A stretch of DNA of 64,000 nt from positions 523,085-587,084 of the forward strand of contig SMMW01000126.1 of assembly GCA_004794655.1 (NCBI GenBank), in the 5' to 3' direction. A program made the position numbers and the translations under genes. This DNA is from Marisa cornuarietis (taxonomy: Eukaryota; Mollusca; Gastropoda; Architaenioglossa; Ampullariidae). Of the stretch, positions 35,398-46,264 are shown piece after piece (positions within the stretch are counted from its first letter, which is position 1; the number at the start of each line of letters is the position of its first letter). The notes beneath the pieces were generated by a model. The model ran no database searches and was not told the DNA's origin. It worked only from the letters and a program-made list of their open reading frames with translations.

Positions 35398-35854
35398 CGT
35401 AAAATTAGGAAGAAAGTTTTGTAGGGTCCACCACTACGCGAAGAATTTTCTTGACTGAAGAAAGAGGGGAAGTGGAGACCAAAGTAGGTTCTAAAAGGAC
35501 CCTCTGAGTAATTCAACTCAGAGATAAGGAGTTCTGTTAGGTCATGCACAGACAGGGAAGGCGAAGGAAATCATTTGAATGACACGAAATTTATTTCTTG
35601 GAATTTATCCCTAAGCATATGGCGTTTATACCTGGGGGTCCATGCAGACTCCACAGGTGTTTAACAATAGAATTTCAATTTTCGCTACGACTTTTTCAGA
35701 TATTTGAAAACTCATTTCATCTATGATGAGTCGATCACTAAAGTGTAAATGTCAAACAATTTCAAGATGTTGAGATGAATGGTTCGCGTTTTATAAATAG
35801 CGAAACTTCGGTTGGGGTTCGTATGGACCCCAGCGGCCAATAGAGGATTAAATG

Positions 35855-36925
35855 GGGGAAGGGGGTGACAAAGACAAACATACAAATATGCAATACGGTT
35901 TAGAAACATCACCGGCAAAAATGTTCTATTACACTTTGTCATAGAACGTTGTAGCACTTCGTCTTACACATTGAATAATACACTAAGAAATGATTTTTGA
36001 ATGAGTATTATCGCACCAGCAAAATTAAGACCTGGTTTTGATAACTTGATATCTGGGAAGTGTAGGGTTATCATTCTTTGTTGATATTCGCAATCGAAGT
36101 ACACAAATGCACACACAGTTATCTTCCTTCCGCGTGTCACATGCAGGTTGCAGGTGAACACATATCTGTAGACAAAGATATTTTCTGGTATCCTCGAGAA
36201 TTACTTATTCTTTAAACTGACCGAGCGCAGGTATGGCTTGTTTTTTCAACTTCCGTGCATTATAAGGCCTACGTAGATTTTAACCTTAAATTTGATTATC
36301 TGAAATGAATGCGTAGTCATGGTATTTTGCTTATATTTGGAATATGCGGGAGTGTGGGTAAAGGCCAAACCTGTGTGTATATCACCCACCGAGATTGTGA
36401 AAGTGTGCTGTGCAAGTTCCTGTGTGGATGGTGTAAGCTTATCTTTGCAGCTTTAAGTTTCTTGCTCTACTGCTGAGTAAATGAAGCTCGTTGACTGTAA
36501 ATATTCAACTGAACTATTAAAACTTAACAGATTAATTTATATCATAATGCACAGGGTGGAGGCATGGGTAAGATGGTCGCTTGATGACTTTCCAGAACGA
36601 TCCAGGTCATACTACTGCGTGCAGCCGTACAATTACTGTACGCATGCATTAGGAAAAGCGAGAGAACACTGCACAGGTGTATACCACAGGTGTTAATCCA
36701 CAACTACAGAAAGACGCCTTACATTGAGTTTTTCTAGTGCTCCTTCACGGCAAAGACTTACTTTAGCATTATAACTACAGCTTTTGGAGTTTACGATGTG
36801 TAGAGTCTGTCACATTATGTTAAAAATATGGCGACAAACGGATCCACTTTAGTCTGTGACCAACATTAAGAGATCGGTTTCCTATCCCCAGCTAACTTTG
36901 CGCTGTTGATGAAAGGCCACTGCTC
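35855..36925. other. Flank between piggyBac and the KH exons, nothing recognised
   Basis: AT-rich sequence without repeats or exon-like stretches that could be supported. It probably includes the promoter of the KH exons near 36800-36925. Confidence 0.35.
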
Positions 36926-36928
36926 GCC

Positions 36929-36961
36929 ATGTCAGGCTGCAAGGCATCCGTTTCACAAGAG
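36929..36961 (+). CDS. KH-like gene, candidate first coding exon
   Basis: The ATG at 36929 (context CTCGCCATGT) opens 11 codons, MSGCKASVSQE, and ends at a donor GTGAGA in phase 0, which fits the phase-0 acceptor of the next exon at 37734. It is short and rests only on its start context, donor and phase. Confidence 0.45.
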
Positions 36962-37733
36962 GTGAGATAAATAAATATTGTCACTACTGACAGCTATATT
37001 TGTTATAAAAATCACACCATTGGCGGGTATGTTTTTTGATGATACAAAAGGTTGTGTGGAAGGTGTTCTTGACACTAAAAGTCTTGTTTATCCAGAAGAC
37101 TAGACAAATGGGAACGCATGTGAAACTATTTGTCAAGAAATCCCCCTAAAATGTAAAGCTTAGTTACTGACATACAAGGCACCGCTACTGGCAACGTCCT
37201 TACTGTAGTAATATAAACAATTTAGTTATTCAATCGTAATAATGGGGAATATGCGTTGGTGAACGGTATATTACCCAGATTTTGCGTTGCATGATAACTG
37301 CAGTCATGCTGATATTGTCATCAACTTCAGTAGGATGTGCCTATTGAAGTTGGATATTGTTTTATCCACACATTAGCATTCTTCTCCTGCGCTTAACAAA
37401 AAAGACTATTATTGTAACCAATAGCCTTATCCCAATAATTACTTTCTTCTATGTCTTAGTCTATGTATGTGATTAAAGTCTTTGTTTCAAATGCATATAT
37501 GCATTTCTGACAAAGACAAACATTCAAATTATATTGATAGGTTTCAATCTCTTTTGTCAATGTGATAACGTGTTGATTACATGTTCTGCAAGTTCCCATT
37601 AGATGATACCTGACGTCAATGCTGTAATTTCTATGTATTACCTTTCACGTTTAACAATGTCTTGTAAGTTATCATTAGAGTTTACCTGTCGTCTGTGCTA
37701 CAATTTCTATTTATCTATTACGTGTAACAAAAG

Positions 37734-37845
37734 GGCAAACGCCGAAAAAGGACAGATGGTGGTGAAAGTTTTGGTGGTAGCTGCCGTGACAAAGTTTACA
37801 TACACGCTGTGACAGATGAACAGGCTTCTTTTCTTGAAAATACTG
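37734..37845 (+). CDS. KH-like gene, exon 2
   Basis: The acceptor AACAAAAG ends at 37733 and the donor is G|GTGAGT at 37845/37846; the exon enters in phase 0 and leaves in phase 1. It encodes GKRRKRTDGGESFGG, then DKVYIHAVTDEQASFLENTG. The basic start could be a nuclear localisation signal, and VYIHAVTDEQASFLEN is the likely first strand and helix of a KH-like fold continued in the next exon. Confidence 0.55.
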
Positions 37846-38116
37846 GTGAGTTATATTTCCTAAAGATAGCAAATACGTACATATAAAAAGTGTTTCGCTT
37901 GAATGTCCGTAAACGCAGCATTAATATCAGCAAAATAAGAATACACAAAGGTTGTGGAAGAGGGAACCAAAATTTAAAAAAAAGAAATATTACACTTGAG
38001 GTAAAGACTTAATTGGCGTTGCAAAAAGTGTTTCTGTGAAGTAACATGCCACTTTATTGTTGATTGTTTTTTGAGAGAAAACAGTTTCCACAAAAATAAT
38101 ATGAAATGCGTCTCAG

Positions 38117-38360
38117 AAATCACGAGCCCTCTCCAAGAGATCAAGAGGAAGGCAGGCGCTGATGTAATGTTCGACCCTAACCCCTCACCTGTACCAGGTA
38201 TGAAGATTGTCATCATTCGGGGTGTTCCATCTAAGATTGAGTCGGCAATCAGGTTCATCCGTCAGATGACCGGCGATCAGGTTGGTGCATCATACAGTAA
38301 CAAGCAGTGTGTAGTATACGTAACAAATAAAAAACACGAGTTTAGAATAGACAACAGCAA
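38117..38360 (+). CDS. KH-like gene, exon 3 (KH-domain core)
   Basis: The exon enters in phase 1 after GTCTCAG and ends at a perfect donor, AA|GTAAGA. It encodes EITSPLQEIKRKAGADVMFD, PNPSP, MKIVIIRGVPSKIESAIRFI and RQMTG, then a tail VGASYSNKQCVVYVTNKKHE. The helix - GAxVxFDP - IxIRG - xxxIxxAxxxI order is that of a type I KH domain (RNA or ssDNA binding), but the GxxG loop is not recognisable, so binding may be altered. The exon lies 350 bases before the NERD exon of copy 2, a spacing like this gene's short introns. The phase-2 donor does not fit the phase-0 or phase-1 NERD acceptor, whereas a weaker phase-0 donor at GATCAG|GTTGGT would. It may be the 5' part of copy 2 or a separate gene. 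Confidence 0.6.
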
Positions 38361-38711
38361 GTAAGAGTAAACAGTATTAACGATATATTGTTCTAGCTAA
38401 CAGACCACAATAAACAATGAAAGTAAATAGAACTAGGAACAAAACGAAACAGAGATGAGGAAAGCAAAACATAAGTGATTATCATTAAAACAGTCATGAG
38501 TCGTAATCACAGAGTGAAACATTCTTACAATGACAGAAACGGGTACCAACTAGGAAAATGAATCAAAAAGTATAAGCAAGTAAATAAAATGTGTTTCATT
38601 TCGTGAACGGGGTTTCATAATGTAAACAAATGTGTCAGAAGACCAACACTTTTATTAATAAGCATACTATGAAATGTCTTCGTATAGAAAACAGTCTCAG
38701 AAGAAGCTCAG

Positions 38712-39488
38712 ACATTCTGGCTACAGTGGGTTAGCGTCGCGTTTCCTGATCTCATCGAAAAAGCCTACTTTCTGCCTCCTGTTCACATCAACCGCGTTCC
38801 GATGACCAGACAGTCGGCTGCTGACCAGGATGTTCTTGTCCTTCAGTCAGTCCACGGACATGCAGATGAAATAGGTGAAAGAGCTGGGTCATCTGAGGTA
38901 CACGAGTCAGGACGCAGAGACAGTTCAAACCAGCCAGTGGCAGTTTCATCTGTTATTAATGAGTCTCGTATTCTTCAGCCTGTTGTTGTTCAGGATAGTG
39001 ACATTAGAGATGATGCAGCTTTGGAGCGAGTTCGCTTCTGTCTTCAGAAATTTGCAAAAAAGACCAAAGAAGTATTAGTTGGAATTAGCCAGCTGCAGTT
39101 CAAGCAGTACCTAGGGGAATCTTGTTTTGCTCCTGCGACTGCACAGCTACCCCGATCCTCCAATATTTCTCCTCAATCGCCACCGAACTGGAAACAGGGA
39201 GAATTTGATGTTCTTCTTATTAATAGGCATTATGGTTTGATCATCTGTGAAGTGCTGTCTGTTGGTGACAACATACACAAGCTGCGCATGTCACAGCAGG
39301 ACATACACAATAACATAAAAAAGAAGCTGAATGGTGCCATTCAACGGTTGAACAAGGCGGAGGCCATGTTGTCACACCTGGTATCTGACATCGCTCCGGG
39401 ACTGGGTATTACTAAGACGATCGCGGTCCCCAACCTCACGGTTCTTCTAGTACAACAGGCCATTTCTGACGACTCGCAGCTGATTGAG
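38712..39488 (+). CDS. NERD-helicase copy 2, exon 1 (nuclease-like domain, catalytic Lys lost)
   Basis: The exon is 777 nt and phase 0 at both ends, if the acceptor is GCTCAG at 38706-38711; TATAG at 38682-38686 is an alternative, giving a longer in-frame exon. The donor is GTAAAG at 39489. It encodes TFWLQWVSVAFPDLIEKAYF, a Ser/Gln-rich spacer, and GEFDVLLINRHYGLIICEVL. Compared with copy 1, the nuclease motif EVK is changed to EVL (CTG at 39255-39257) while the Asp and Glu remain. In PD-(D/E)XK enzymes that Lys is part of the catalytic set, so this copy is probably a binding-only or dead nuclease. All other features are kept. Confidence 0.75.
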
Positions 39489-40905
39489 GTAAAGATTCAT
39501 TTTACTGTTTACGAAAGTCAGAGTTTTTACTGTTCGTTATATTTTGACGTGTATACATTAACGTGTATGCAAAGCCATACAGCCAACGTGAGAGAAACTG
39601 CTATGTTCAGTTAAAGAGTCTATTGCGAACACATGGTAACTACGAGTATGCGTAGGGTTGTCCAGTAAACGGTTCACTCAGTATCACCATACAAGAAATT
39701 GTGACTTCTTTTTTGTTTGCTCCGTGATTCCTCCTTACAAACAACTCTTCTCTACTCTTGTGGTAAAATCACTGCCAGATGAACATTTCACAGATGTTAC
39801 TGTTAGTAATAGTAGTAGCAAACCTTTATTTAGAAATGAGTCTTTAAGACCTGTAGTTATTGTAATGTATGAAACTCTTTTGTTATCCTGTGGTTATTTT
39901 AATGTTTAGGTATAAGTTTATTAGGACAAATAGCACATGTAGATCACAGGCAAGGGTAAGAAAGTTTAACATTGCTGCTACAATATCACTGTTGGTGAAA
40001 TGTATAAAGCTGCAGATTGAGTGGCAAAATGGTTGGACGTTATTAGTGGCCGTACATCATGACACTCTACCTAATGTTGGTTTGTGCAACTCTAAAGTGT
40101 GTAGACACCTCTTGATGAACTAGATTGTATCCTGTACACAGAACAAACTGCAAAGACAGCACAGGGATTATTTGTTCGCAATGTACTGCTATACAAAGTA
40201 TAGCATGTCATGAGATACTCGTATACTTGACCCATTGCAGCCCACTGTTATCATAATATCCAGATAAATGAATATTAAAAAGAAAGAAGCAGTAAGCAAA
40301 TCATATGATCCACTTACATGATAACAAACATTAAAAATAACGATGCTCTCGAGCAAAGTACATAAAGTAAATCTAGTTTACGACCCCAGGAGAGGAAAAA
40401 AATATATAATCTAAGGACTTTTGAATATCGGAATTTTGCTTATTTGTCAACCAGTACGCACACGTTTTAACTCAGTGTCCGTGCACGTATACCCATGGAA
40501 CAAACTAAGTATGATAGAATAGATTGAATACAAAGCGTTGTCAGGGTTACGGGGCGTATGTAGTATATAGAAGTCAATGGTTGTTTTAGTGTCACAGATG
40601 TAGTTACAGTCGTAGGACTCAGCCCACGTGAAAGGACGAAAGAGCGTGAATGACGTCAGTTTGCCAGAAAACATATGGATGACGTCAGCTTGTCTGAATG
40701 CCTATGAATGACGTCACAAGATGTGTGAAGTGGAAGAGAAAATCGTCAGACGGGAAAATAAGAAAAGGCGAGAGAGAGAGAGAGAGAGACGTTGGACTGA
40801 GGAGTGGAAAACATTTTGTTTTAATCTGGATGCTAAACGCTGAGACGTTTACATCGCAATATCTTTGTGAATTCTTGAGCCAATTCCGAGTCGTTGTGCC
40901 AGTAT
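39489..40905 (+). other. Intron 1 of copy 2, first part
   Basis: No gene or repeat could be named here. A short (GA)n run lies at 40770-40788. TGACGTCA occurs at 40679-40686 and related ATGACGTCA text at 40648 and 40706: three CRE-like sites spaced about 30 bases apart inside a loose tandem repeat. Confidence 0.45.
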
Positions 40906-40909
40906 TTGT

Positions 40910-41478
40910 TTGTGCATTGTGGGGTATACCTACTACGCAGTTAGATCGACTCCAAAGAGTTCCGAACACAGCCGCCAGGATTGTCACCCTTGCAATGTGG
41001 TCCACTGAGCACATCACCCCTATACTACAGAGCCTTCACTGGCTCCCAGTCAACAAGCGCATTGATCACAAAGTGCTTTCGATTACACAGTCCTGCATGT
41101 TTAAAACTGCTCATGAATATTTACAAGAGGTAGTTCCTCCTTACCAGCCGTCACGTGGTCTGCGCTCTGGCTCCCAGTCACGCTTCTGTCTCCCTGCAGT
41201 GGAAGACACAAACAAGAAGACACTGGAGCCAGGGCCTTCACAAACACGGCACCTAAACTGTGGAATGCTGTGCCTTCGTCACTCTCCACCATAACTTCAG
41301 CAACCATGTTTAGGAAAAGACTGAAGATCCATTTGTTTACTTAAGACAGACTTAAACAACCAAGCACCACTACTGTCTTTATTATTTTTTACTTTCCTGT
41401 TGTTTTATTTTTTCTTCTCCTCTGTTTTTGCTGCGCAATGAGCATTCATTTGAATTGATACCTGTGCATTATAAATCG

Positions 41479-41544
<66 letters not shown>

Positions 41545-41590
41545 ATAATAATCATCATCATCATCGTCATCATCGTCATCATCATCGAAG
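40910..41590 (+). mobile_element. L2-like LINE 3' end with (ATC)n tail
   Basis: C-terminal RT frame: CALWGIPTTQLDRLQRVPNT, AARIVTLAMWSTEHITPILQ, SLHWLPVNKRIDHKVLS, then frame-shifted NCGMLCL and TMFRKRLKIHLFT. The 3' tail (CTTTCCTGTTGTTTTATTTT, GCAATGAGCATTC) runs directly into about 30 ATC repeats at 41478-41588. It sits in intron 1 of copy 2. Confidence 0.85.
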
Positions 41591-42095
41591 AACGCTTTGC
41601 TTTCGGTAGTAATGTTTGTCTGAGAGCGACCCATCGACGCCTACACGTTATGTATGTGACCGTTGTAATACCGCGAGGACCATTTCGACTGACGATATTC
41701 TAACTTTCAGTTTTGAATTGTATTATCTTGGTAAGGAGCAATTGGATAATTCCTTATCATTGTACATTGTTCAAGAAGAGTGAAGCGCATCGAGTTCTGA
41801 CTGCTGTTAGTGAACAGAGGATTGTGTAGACTGGAATATCTGTATTAGGAAGGATATGGATCGTAGATACAATTTTCATAGGTAATTATGCGCAATTTTG
41901 TTTTGTTTAGTAAAAGTAGGCAGATCTGTTCAGGAAAACTGTTTTATTTGTGTGAAAGAACACCTATTTATCTGGCCCCGTTAGTGTTGGAAGAAAGAAA
42001 GTCACTCTTGACGGTGTCGTGACATTTAGGTATTGTTTCCACTTGTGAAGGTCTTCTGTTCTAATTTGAACTGTTTTTATACGATTCTGTCACAG

Positions 42096-42301
42096 GCCCT
42101 GTGTCAGTGTCTAGGAGCAATAGACCCTGCCGACATTGCTGGACTGTGTCTGTGCTCTGATCAGTTGTCTGACCCCAAGACACCGTGGGACGTCAGAAGT
42201 CACGTGCTGAGGGAACTCGGACACTGGTGGCAGCGGCGTGTCGCTGGGGCTGGACCTGACAGTCACATGACTGATGACGTGTATAAGAAATTAGTAGCAC
42301 G
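42096..42301 (+). CDS. NERD-helicase copy 2, exon 2
   Basis: 206 nt, phase 0 in and phase 2 out, with acceptor TGTCACAG and donor GTAAAG at 42302. It encodes ALCQCLGAIDPADIAGLCLC, SDQLSDPKTPWDV and ELGHWWQRRVAGAGPDSHMT. Length and phases are identical to copy 1 exon 2. The GLCLCSDQLSDPKTP block is almost unchanged at the DNA level. Confidence 0.83.
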
Positions 42302-42479
42302 GTAAAGTGCATTCTATAAATTAAAGTAATTAATAGAAGTGTTTTAATTTTGTAAAAACTATACTTATTAAAATAAAAGAAGGTTAGTATACCCGCGTGT
42401 GTCACTGAGTCTGCACGTGTTATTTCCTATCCGTGCCCGCATCAGACGGCAGAAAGTCAGATGATGATTTGTTTTCTTT

Positions 42480-42739
42480 CTACGGACCGACTGTTTGAAG
42501 TTGTCTGCCCCTTTCACTGTAATCTCTGAAGCCTCCAAAACCGTTTTCAAAACCCACCTCTTGAAGAGGTATCTTACTGTTTCGTCTACTATTCATTTTT
42601 TCATCGATGCACTTAGTTAATGTTTTTTTGTGAATGTGTCTTTCGCTGACGCTTGTGTGTATTATCCGGTCTGTCAGTTCATTAGTAGCCGTTTTTGTGT
42701 AGCACATAAATTTGCATTCATGCTTTACAAATTTCGTCG

Positions 42740-42775
<36 letters not shown>
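42480..42775 (+). mobile_element. L2-like LINE 3' tail with (ATC)n
   Basis: A coding scrap EASKTVFKTHLLKRYL near 42525 is the final segment of an L2/CR1-like RT. An untranslated tail follows and ends in TTACAAATTTCGTC and then about 12 ATC repeats (42738-42773). It occupies intron 2 of copy 2. Confidence 0.7.
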
Positions 42776-42863
42776 AGCTGACTCAATCATTGTCACAGTT
42801 CCCTTTAGTAGTCTGTGTAAAAAAAACTGATAAAGAAGTATCAGGGTTTTTTTTTTGTCTCAG

Positions 42864-43355
42864 ATTCTGCGGCCCAGCAACAACTGTGAGTGTGCCATGT
42901 ACATGTCCTCCACGTGTGAGTGTCAAGACCCTGGGTCAGGCCGTGTGGTGTACAGGAGAGTGCTATACTGCTGTAATAACACTCTTCCCGGAGCAACTTC
43001 ACCTGCTCAACACGGCGCCTCCCAGAGTCTTTTTGGCTGGACCACCCGGCACAGGTAAAACTGTGGTGCTGCTGCTGATGGGTATACAATGGCTGCGATG
43101 TAGTAAACAGGTCCACATTGTGAGTACTTCAATTGGTAGCCGCTCAGTGTGCAGAATGTTGTATCACCTACTTCTACAGTTGCTTACGACACTGAACACG
43201 CAGCTAACATCAGATGTCACACCCGGTCAGCCTCACCTCCTGCAGTATCATCTCAATTCCAGTAAAAACGTCAAGAAGGCCGTCAACCACTTATCACAAG
43301 AGGCGAGGGATGGGATGTTGTACGTCATCGCTGATGAAGCTGTGCAGGGTTACAG
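42864..43355 (+). CDS. NERD-helicase copy 2, exon 3 (P-loop NTPase core)
   Basis: 492 nt, phase 2 at both ends, with acceptor GTCTCAG at 42857-42863 and donor GTACGT at 43356. It encodes FCGPATTVSVPCTCPPRVSV, FPEQLHLLNTAPPRVFLA, Walker A GPPGTGKT (43039-43062), a variable segment (QLTSDVTPGQPHLLQYHLNS) and Walker B MLYVIADE. Bases 42886-43026 match copy 1 with one difference. Beyond Walker A about a third of residues differ. Catalytic motifs are intact, so the ATPase/helicase part of copy 2 may work even though its nuclease motif is damaged. Confidence 0.85.
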
Positions 43356-43613
43356 GTACGTTGTACAGCCTGGTGTGTTCCTTTTGATTAAGCGGTAATT
43401 TATGTGTTTGTTTTTATCTTAATACAGAAAAAATGTAGTATCTGCTACAGAAAAAGTTATAGAGATTCGGGAGTTAGCGAGAACATTTTAAGTAGCTGAC
43501 TTGATCAGTACAATGACATCATAAATAAATAAAACCGTACTAATTCTACATCCATAGATACATGTCTGAGACAACAGTCAACTTAGCGAGTGTATCTCCA
43601 TTTTCTATTACAG

Positions 43614-43972
43614 TGGCGACATCTTCAAAACTTTCTGTAATAAACTATTGAAACGAGTTCCTTGTCTACATCTTTGGGCGGCAAGTTTTTTTCACAGAGC
43701 TGCACCCACCGGCTGGCAGGTGAAATATTTAACCAGACCTCTCCGCTCTCCTCCGACCGTCGTCAGGGAAGTCAAACGAGACGTGAGGATCACTGAGGTC
43801 CATGATGTTCAACCCTACAGTGAGCGTGGGGTACCCGACCACACAGACGGCCCGCCAGTCATGCGACTGCATCACCGAGGTCAGGGTCACTCGCGTAGCT
43901 GGCCAGGTGACTGTGTCACGTGCGGACGTGAGGTGGCCAGCTTCCTACACAATCTCCGTGTTGGTGTTACGG
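43614..43972 (+). CDS. NERD-helicase copy 2, exon 4
   Basis: 359 nt, phase 2 in and phase 1 out, with acceptor CTATTACAG ending at 43613 and donor GTAGGG at 43973. It encodes SGDIFKTFCNKLLKRVPCLH, YLTRPLRSPPTVVREVK, YSERGVPDHTDGPPVMRLHH, and DCVTCGREVASFLHNLRVGV. Relative to copy 1 it is four codons shorter near its start. The flanking introns are only 258 and 190 bases, giving the likely ancestral intron sizes. Confidence 0.82.
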
Positions 43973-44162
43973 GTAGGGGTGTGTATTGACTGTGAAACTT
44001 CTGTTGAATTATGTACTTTAAAAAAAATAATATTCGGGTAATAAACAAGTGTGTTAATGATGCGCTACAACAATATTATCTCATAGACGATTTGACGTCA
44101 TTTTATTTACCTTTGTCTGTCCGTACGTTAGGTGTTTGACATTTCATTTTGAATTTTAACAG

Positions 44163-44551
44163 ATAATTTCAATGCACCATCTACCACTTACATCTCCACC
44201 ATCCGCAGAACAACATCACCTTGCTTGCACTGGAGAGACGTGTTTGTGTTGTACTGGGATGTCGAAAGTGACAACTCGGGTATGGTGAAGGGACTAGAAG
44301 AAGCGGGTATCCCAGTGCGGGTGATGAAGGATGATGACATCGAGGACGTGGCCACGGCCCGCAGTGACGTGGTGTGGGTGGCGGATAGACGTCGTGTTCG
44401 TGGTCTGGAGAGAAAAGTCGTCGTCTGTCTGTTTAATGTTTTTGCTCGACTTCACCTCATATCACGATGTACCTCACAACTTGTGATTGTCTCCCGCCCC
44501 CACGTGCCGCGTGGCCATCATTCACGCTTCCACACCTCCCACTCATGGTAG
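44163..44551 (+). CDS. NERD-helicase copy 2, exon 5 (SF1 helicase C-terminus)
   Basis: The last exon enters in phase 1 after TTTAACAG (44155-44162) and stops at 44549-44551. It encodes SPCLHWRDVFVLYWDVESDN, GMVKGLEEAGIPVRVMKDDD, RVRGLERKVVVC and HLISRCTSQLVIVSR, so motifs V and VI are present. The variable insert between them is only LFNVFARL, and the tail after motif VI is longer than in copy 1 (PHVPRGHHSRFHTSHSW). Much of 44270-44390 is nearly identical to copy 1. Confidence 0.83.
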
Positions 44552-44554
44552 TTA

Positions 44555-45350
44555 TATGAGGCTTTCTATTTCACTCACACCCGTCTCTTACAGGCACACA
44601 CATATCTTTATTCGCCTGCCCTCTTTTGCCTTGATATCATACATATCACGCAGTTTATTTCTAACAAAACTAAATTCGTTTCGGTAGAAGTAAGCCACGG
44701 TAACTAATTACACAAACAATATGACTGACAGTTAACAGGCGGCAGAGAGTTTTTGTCAATCGCACTTTTTTCGATACTACTGGCCAGTATCAGTGTTTAA
44801 CATTCTGAAATTAGACTGGCAGTCTTCCTGGCGTTGACATGTGACGGGTGTGAAGGTGTAAAGGTGTGATGCTGCTGCTAGTTTGTAAGGATGCCCTTCG
44901 GTTGTTGATGCTGTTCTGGTTTTTTGTTGTTCTTAAATCATATGTCGACTCAACAGCAGTGCCAGGAGACTTCATACATAATCACTATTAACAGCACAAC
45001 ATTAATAAATACGAACAATTAGGAGCCTAGTACTATCACACATAACAAGTATTACATTCTAGGCTTGATACTGAAATTATTAACTTGAATTTATATTTAC
45101 TTCATAGACATTTCAAACAAAGTGAAAATTGATTGTTGAAACTTTAAAGATGAAAAGAAACTAGACAATAACTGAAAATAAACCATCATCATGAGGAAGG
45201 TGAAAATTTGTGTAAGATAAATAGTGCACAAGTGACAATTACTACAAAAAAACCTATTAGCAACAATTTTGAAATTGTCGTGTTTAAAGTTTAGCTTAGA
45301 AATTTAAAGTATTAAAATCTAAAATGCAGTTAAAATTGTGGTTTATGCTG
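44555..45350. other. 3' flank of copy 2, nothing recognised
   Basis: AT-rich sequence; no exon, no named repeat. Confidence 0.35.
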
Positions 45351-45354
45351 AATT

Positions 45355-45476
45355 TTAGACACGCAGAGTGTACTTTTCGTGATTTCCTGTGTGGCAGTGA
45401 CGAACCAAAGCACACCTGTGTGTCGAACTTAAAATACAATATACCACCCTACTGCCGCACCCCTTTGTACGCTACA
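45355..45476 (-). mobile_element. LTR-like repeat family B, 5' fragment (copy B3)
   Basis: On the minus strand, TGTAGCGTACAAAGGGGTGC, CACAGGTGTGCTTTGGTT and GGAAATCACGA match 25980-26075, the first 95 bases of copy B2. The shared start TGTAGCGTACAA defines the 5' boundary of the family. Confidence 0.65.
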
Positions 45477-45479
45477 CTT

Positions 45480-46226
45480 ATCTTAAAACTCTCAGCACTC
45501 TCTCAAACTCAGCAAACATCGATGCGGAGGTCAACAACAGAATCAGTTTTAAGTGACAAAAAGCTATCACTACAGCATCGTTAGAATTTTTCATGATAAT
45601 CCACTGAGGAGGCAGACGAGTCAAATCCTTCCTCATGTCTAGGAAGCTATTGTAGGCGATACCAACTGGCACGACAGGGGACTCCCGTACCTTCTGAAGG
45701 GAGATATGTGACAATTTTAATAAATATGCTGCTGTTTATCTAATCTATAAAAACAACCGCCTGCTTTAAATTACATTTAATTACTAAAAAATAAATCTAG
45801 ATTTACCATCATAGCATAACACTTTTCTTAATTATTGGGCTTTCCCTTCCTACTTGTTTGCCATAGCTGCACACTTATAAGAATTGTTTACAAAGACAAT
45901 ATTTCACATCATGTATAACTTCAGATGCAGTAGAAAAACTTGGATTCAGTTTACAAATAGTAGTTCTTCACATGGGTATTCATAGTTTAACCCAACTTTA
46001 TAAAGTCCATTTATGTCCTGGGCTCCTCGTCTTTTAAAGTATAGGATTTAAAAATACACTTACGGGCTTGGGTCTAGTTGTTTTGGAAGGTTTTTTTTCC
46101 AGGCATCCGTCTAGTTGGCATGTTTCCAGGAAGTAGTCTTATGATTTTTCATGAAGGACCTGTTAATAATGCCAAACTGAATGAATAATGAAACATAAAT
46201 TATAAAAATGCAAGAGCTGATATACT

Positions 46227-46264
<38 letters not shown>

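Larger units (their letters stand above)
30504..35851 (-). mobile_element. piggyBac element, internally deleted, with nested LINE
   Basis: The left end is TTAACCCTCTAACGGCCG (30504) and the right end CGGCCAATAGAGGATTAA (ends 35851). Read as inverted ends they match at about 15 of 18 positions, and both abut TTAA, the piggyBac target. A subterminal palindrome-like GGGTCCATACGAACCC lies at the right end. A relic transposase occupies 34466-35397 on the minus strand. Without the nested LINE and one 18-base duplicate the element would be only about 1.7 kb, shorter than a full piggyBac, so a large coding part has been deleted. Confidence 0.85.

Noticed and set aside
41428..41703. Poly-Ser and poly-Ile/His/Met frames over ATC repeats (also at 24561, 42480, 42712 and 48480)
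   Set aside because: Translations of trinucleotide microsatellites.
45478..45714. Possible minus-strand exon with a hydrophobic stretch (VVIAFCHLKLILLL)
   Set aside because: No convincing splice sites, and its end abuts the family-B repeat boundary.
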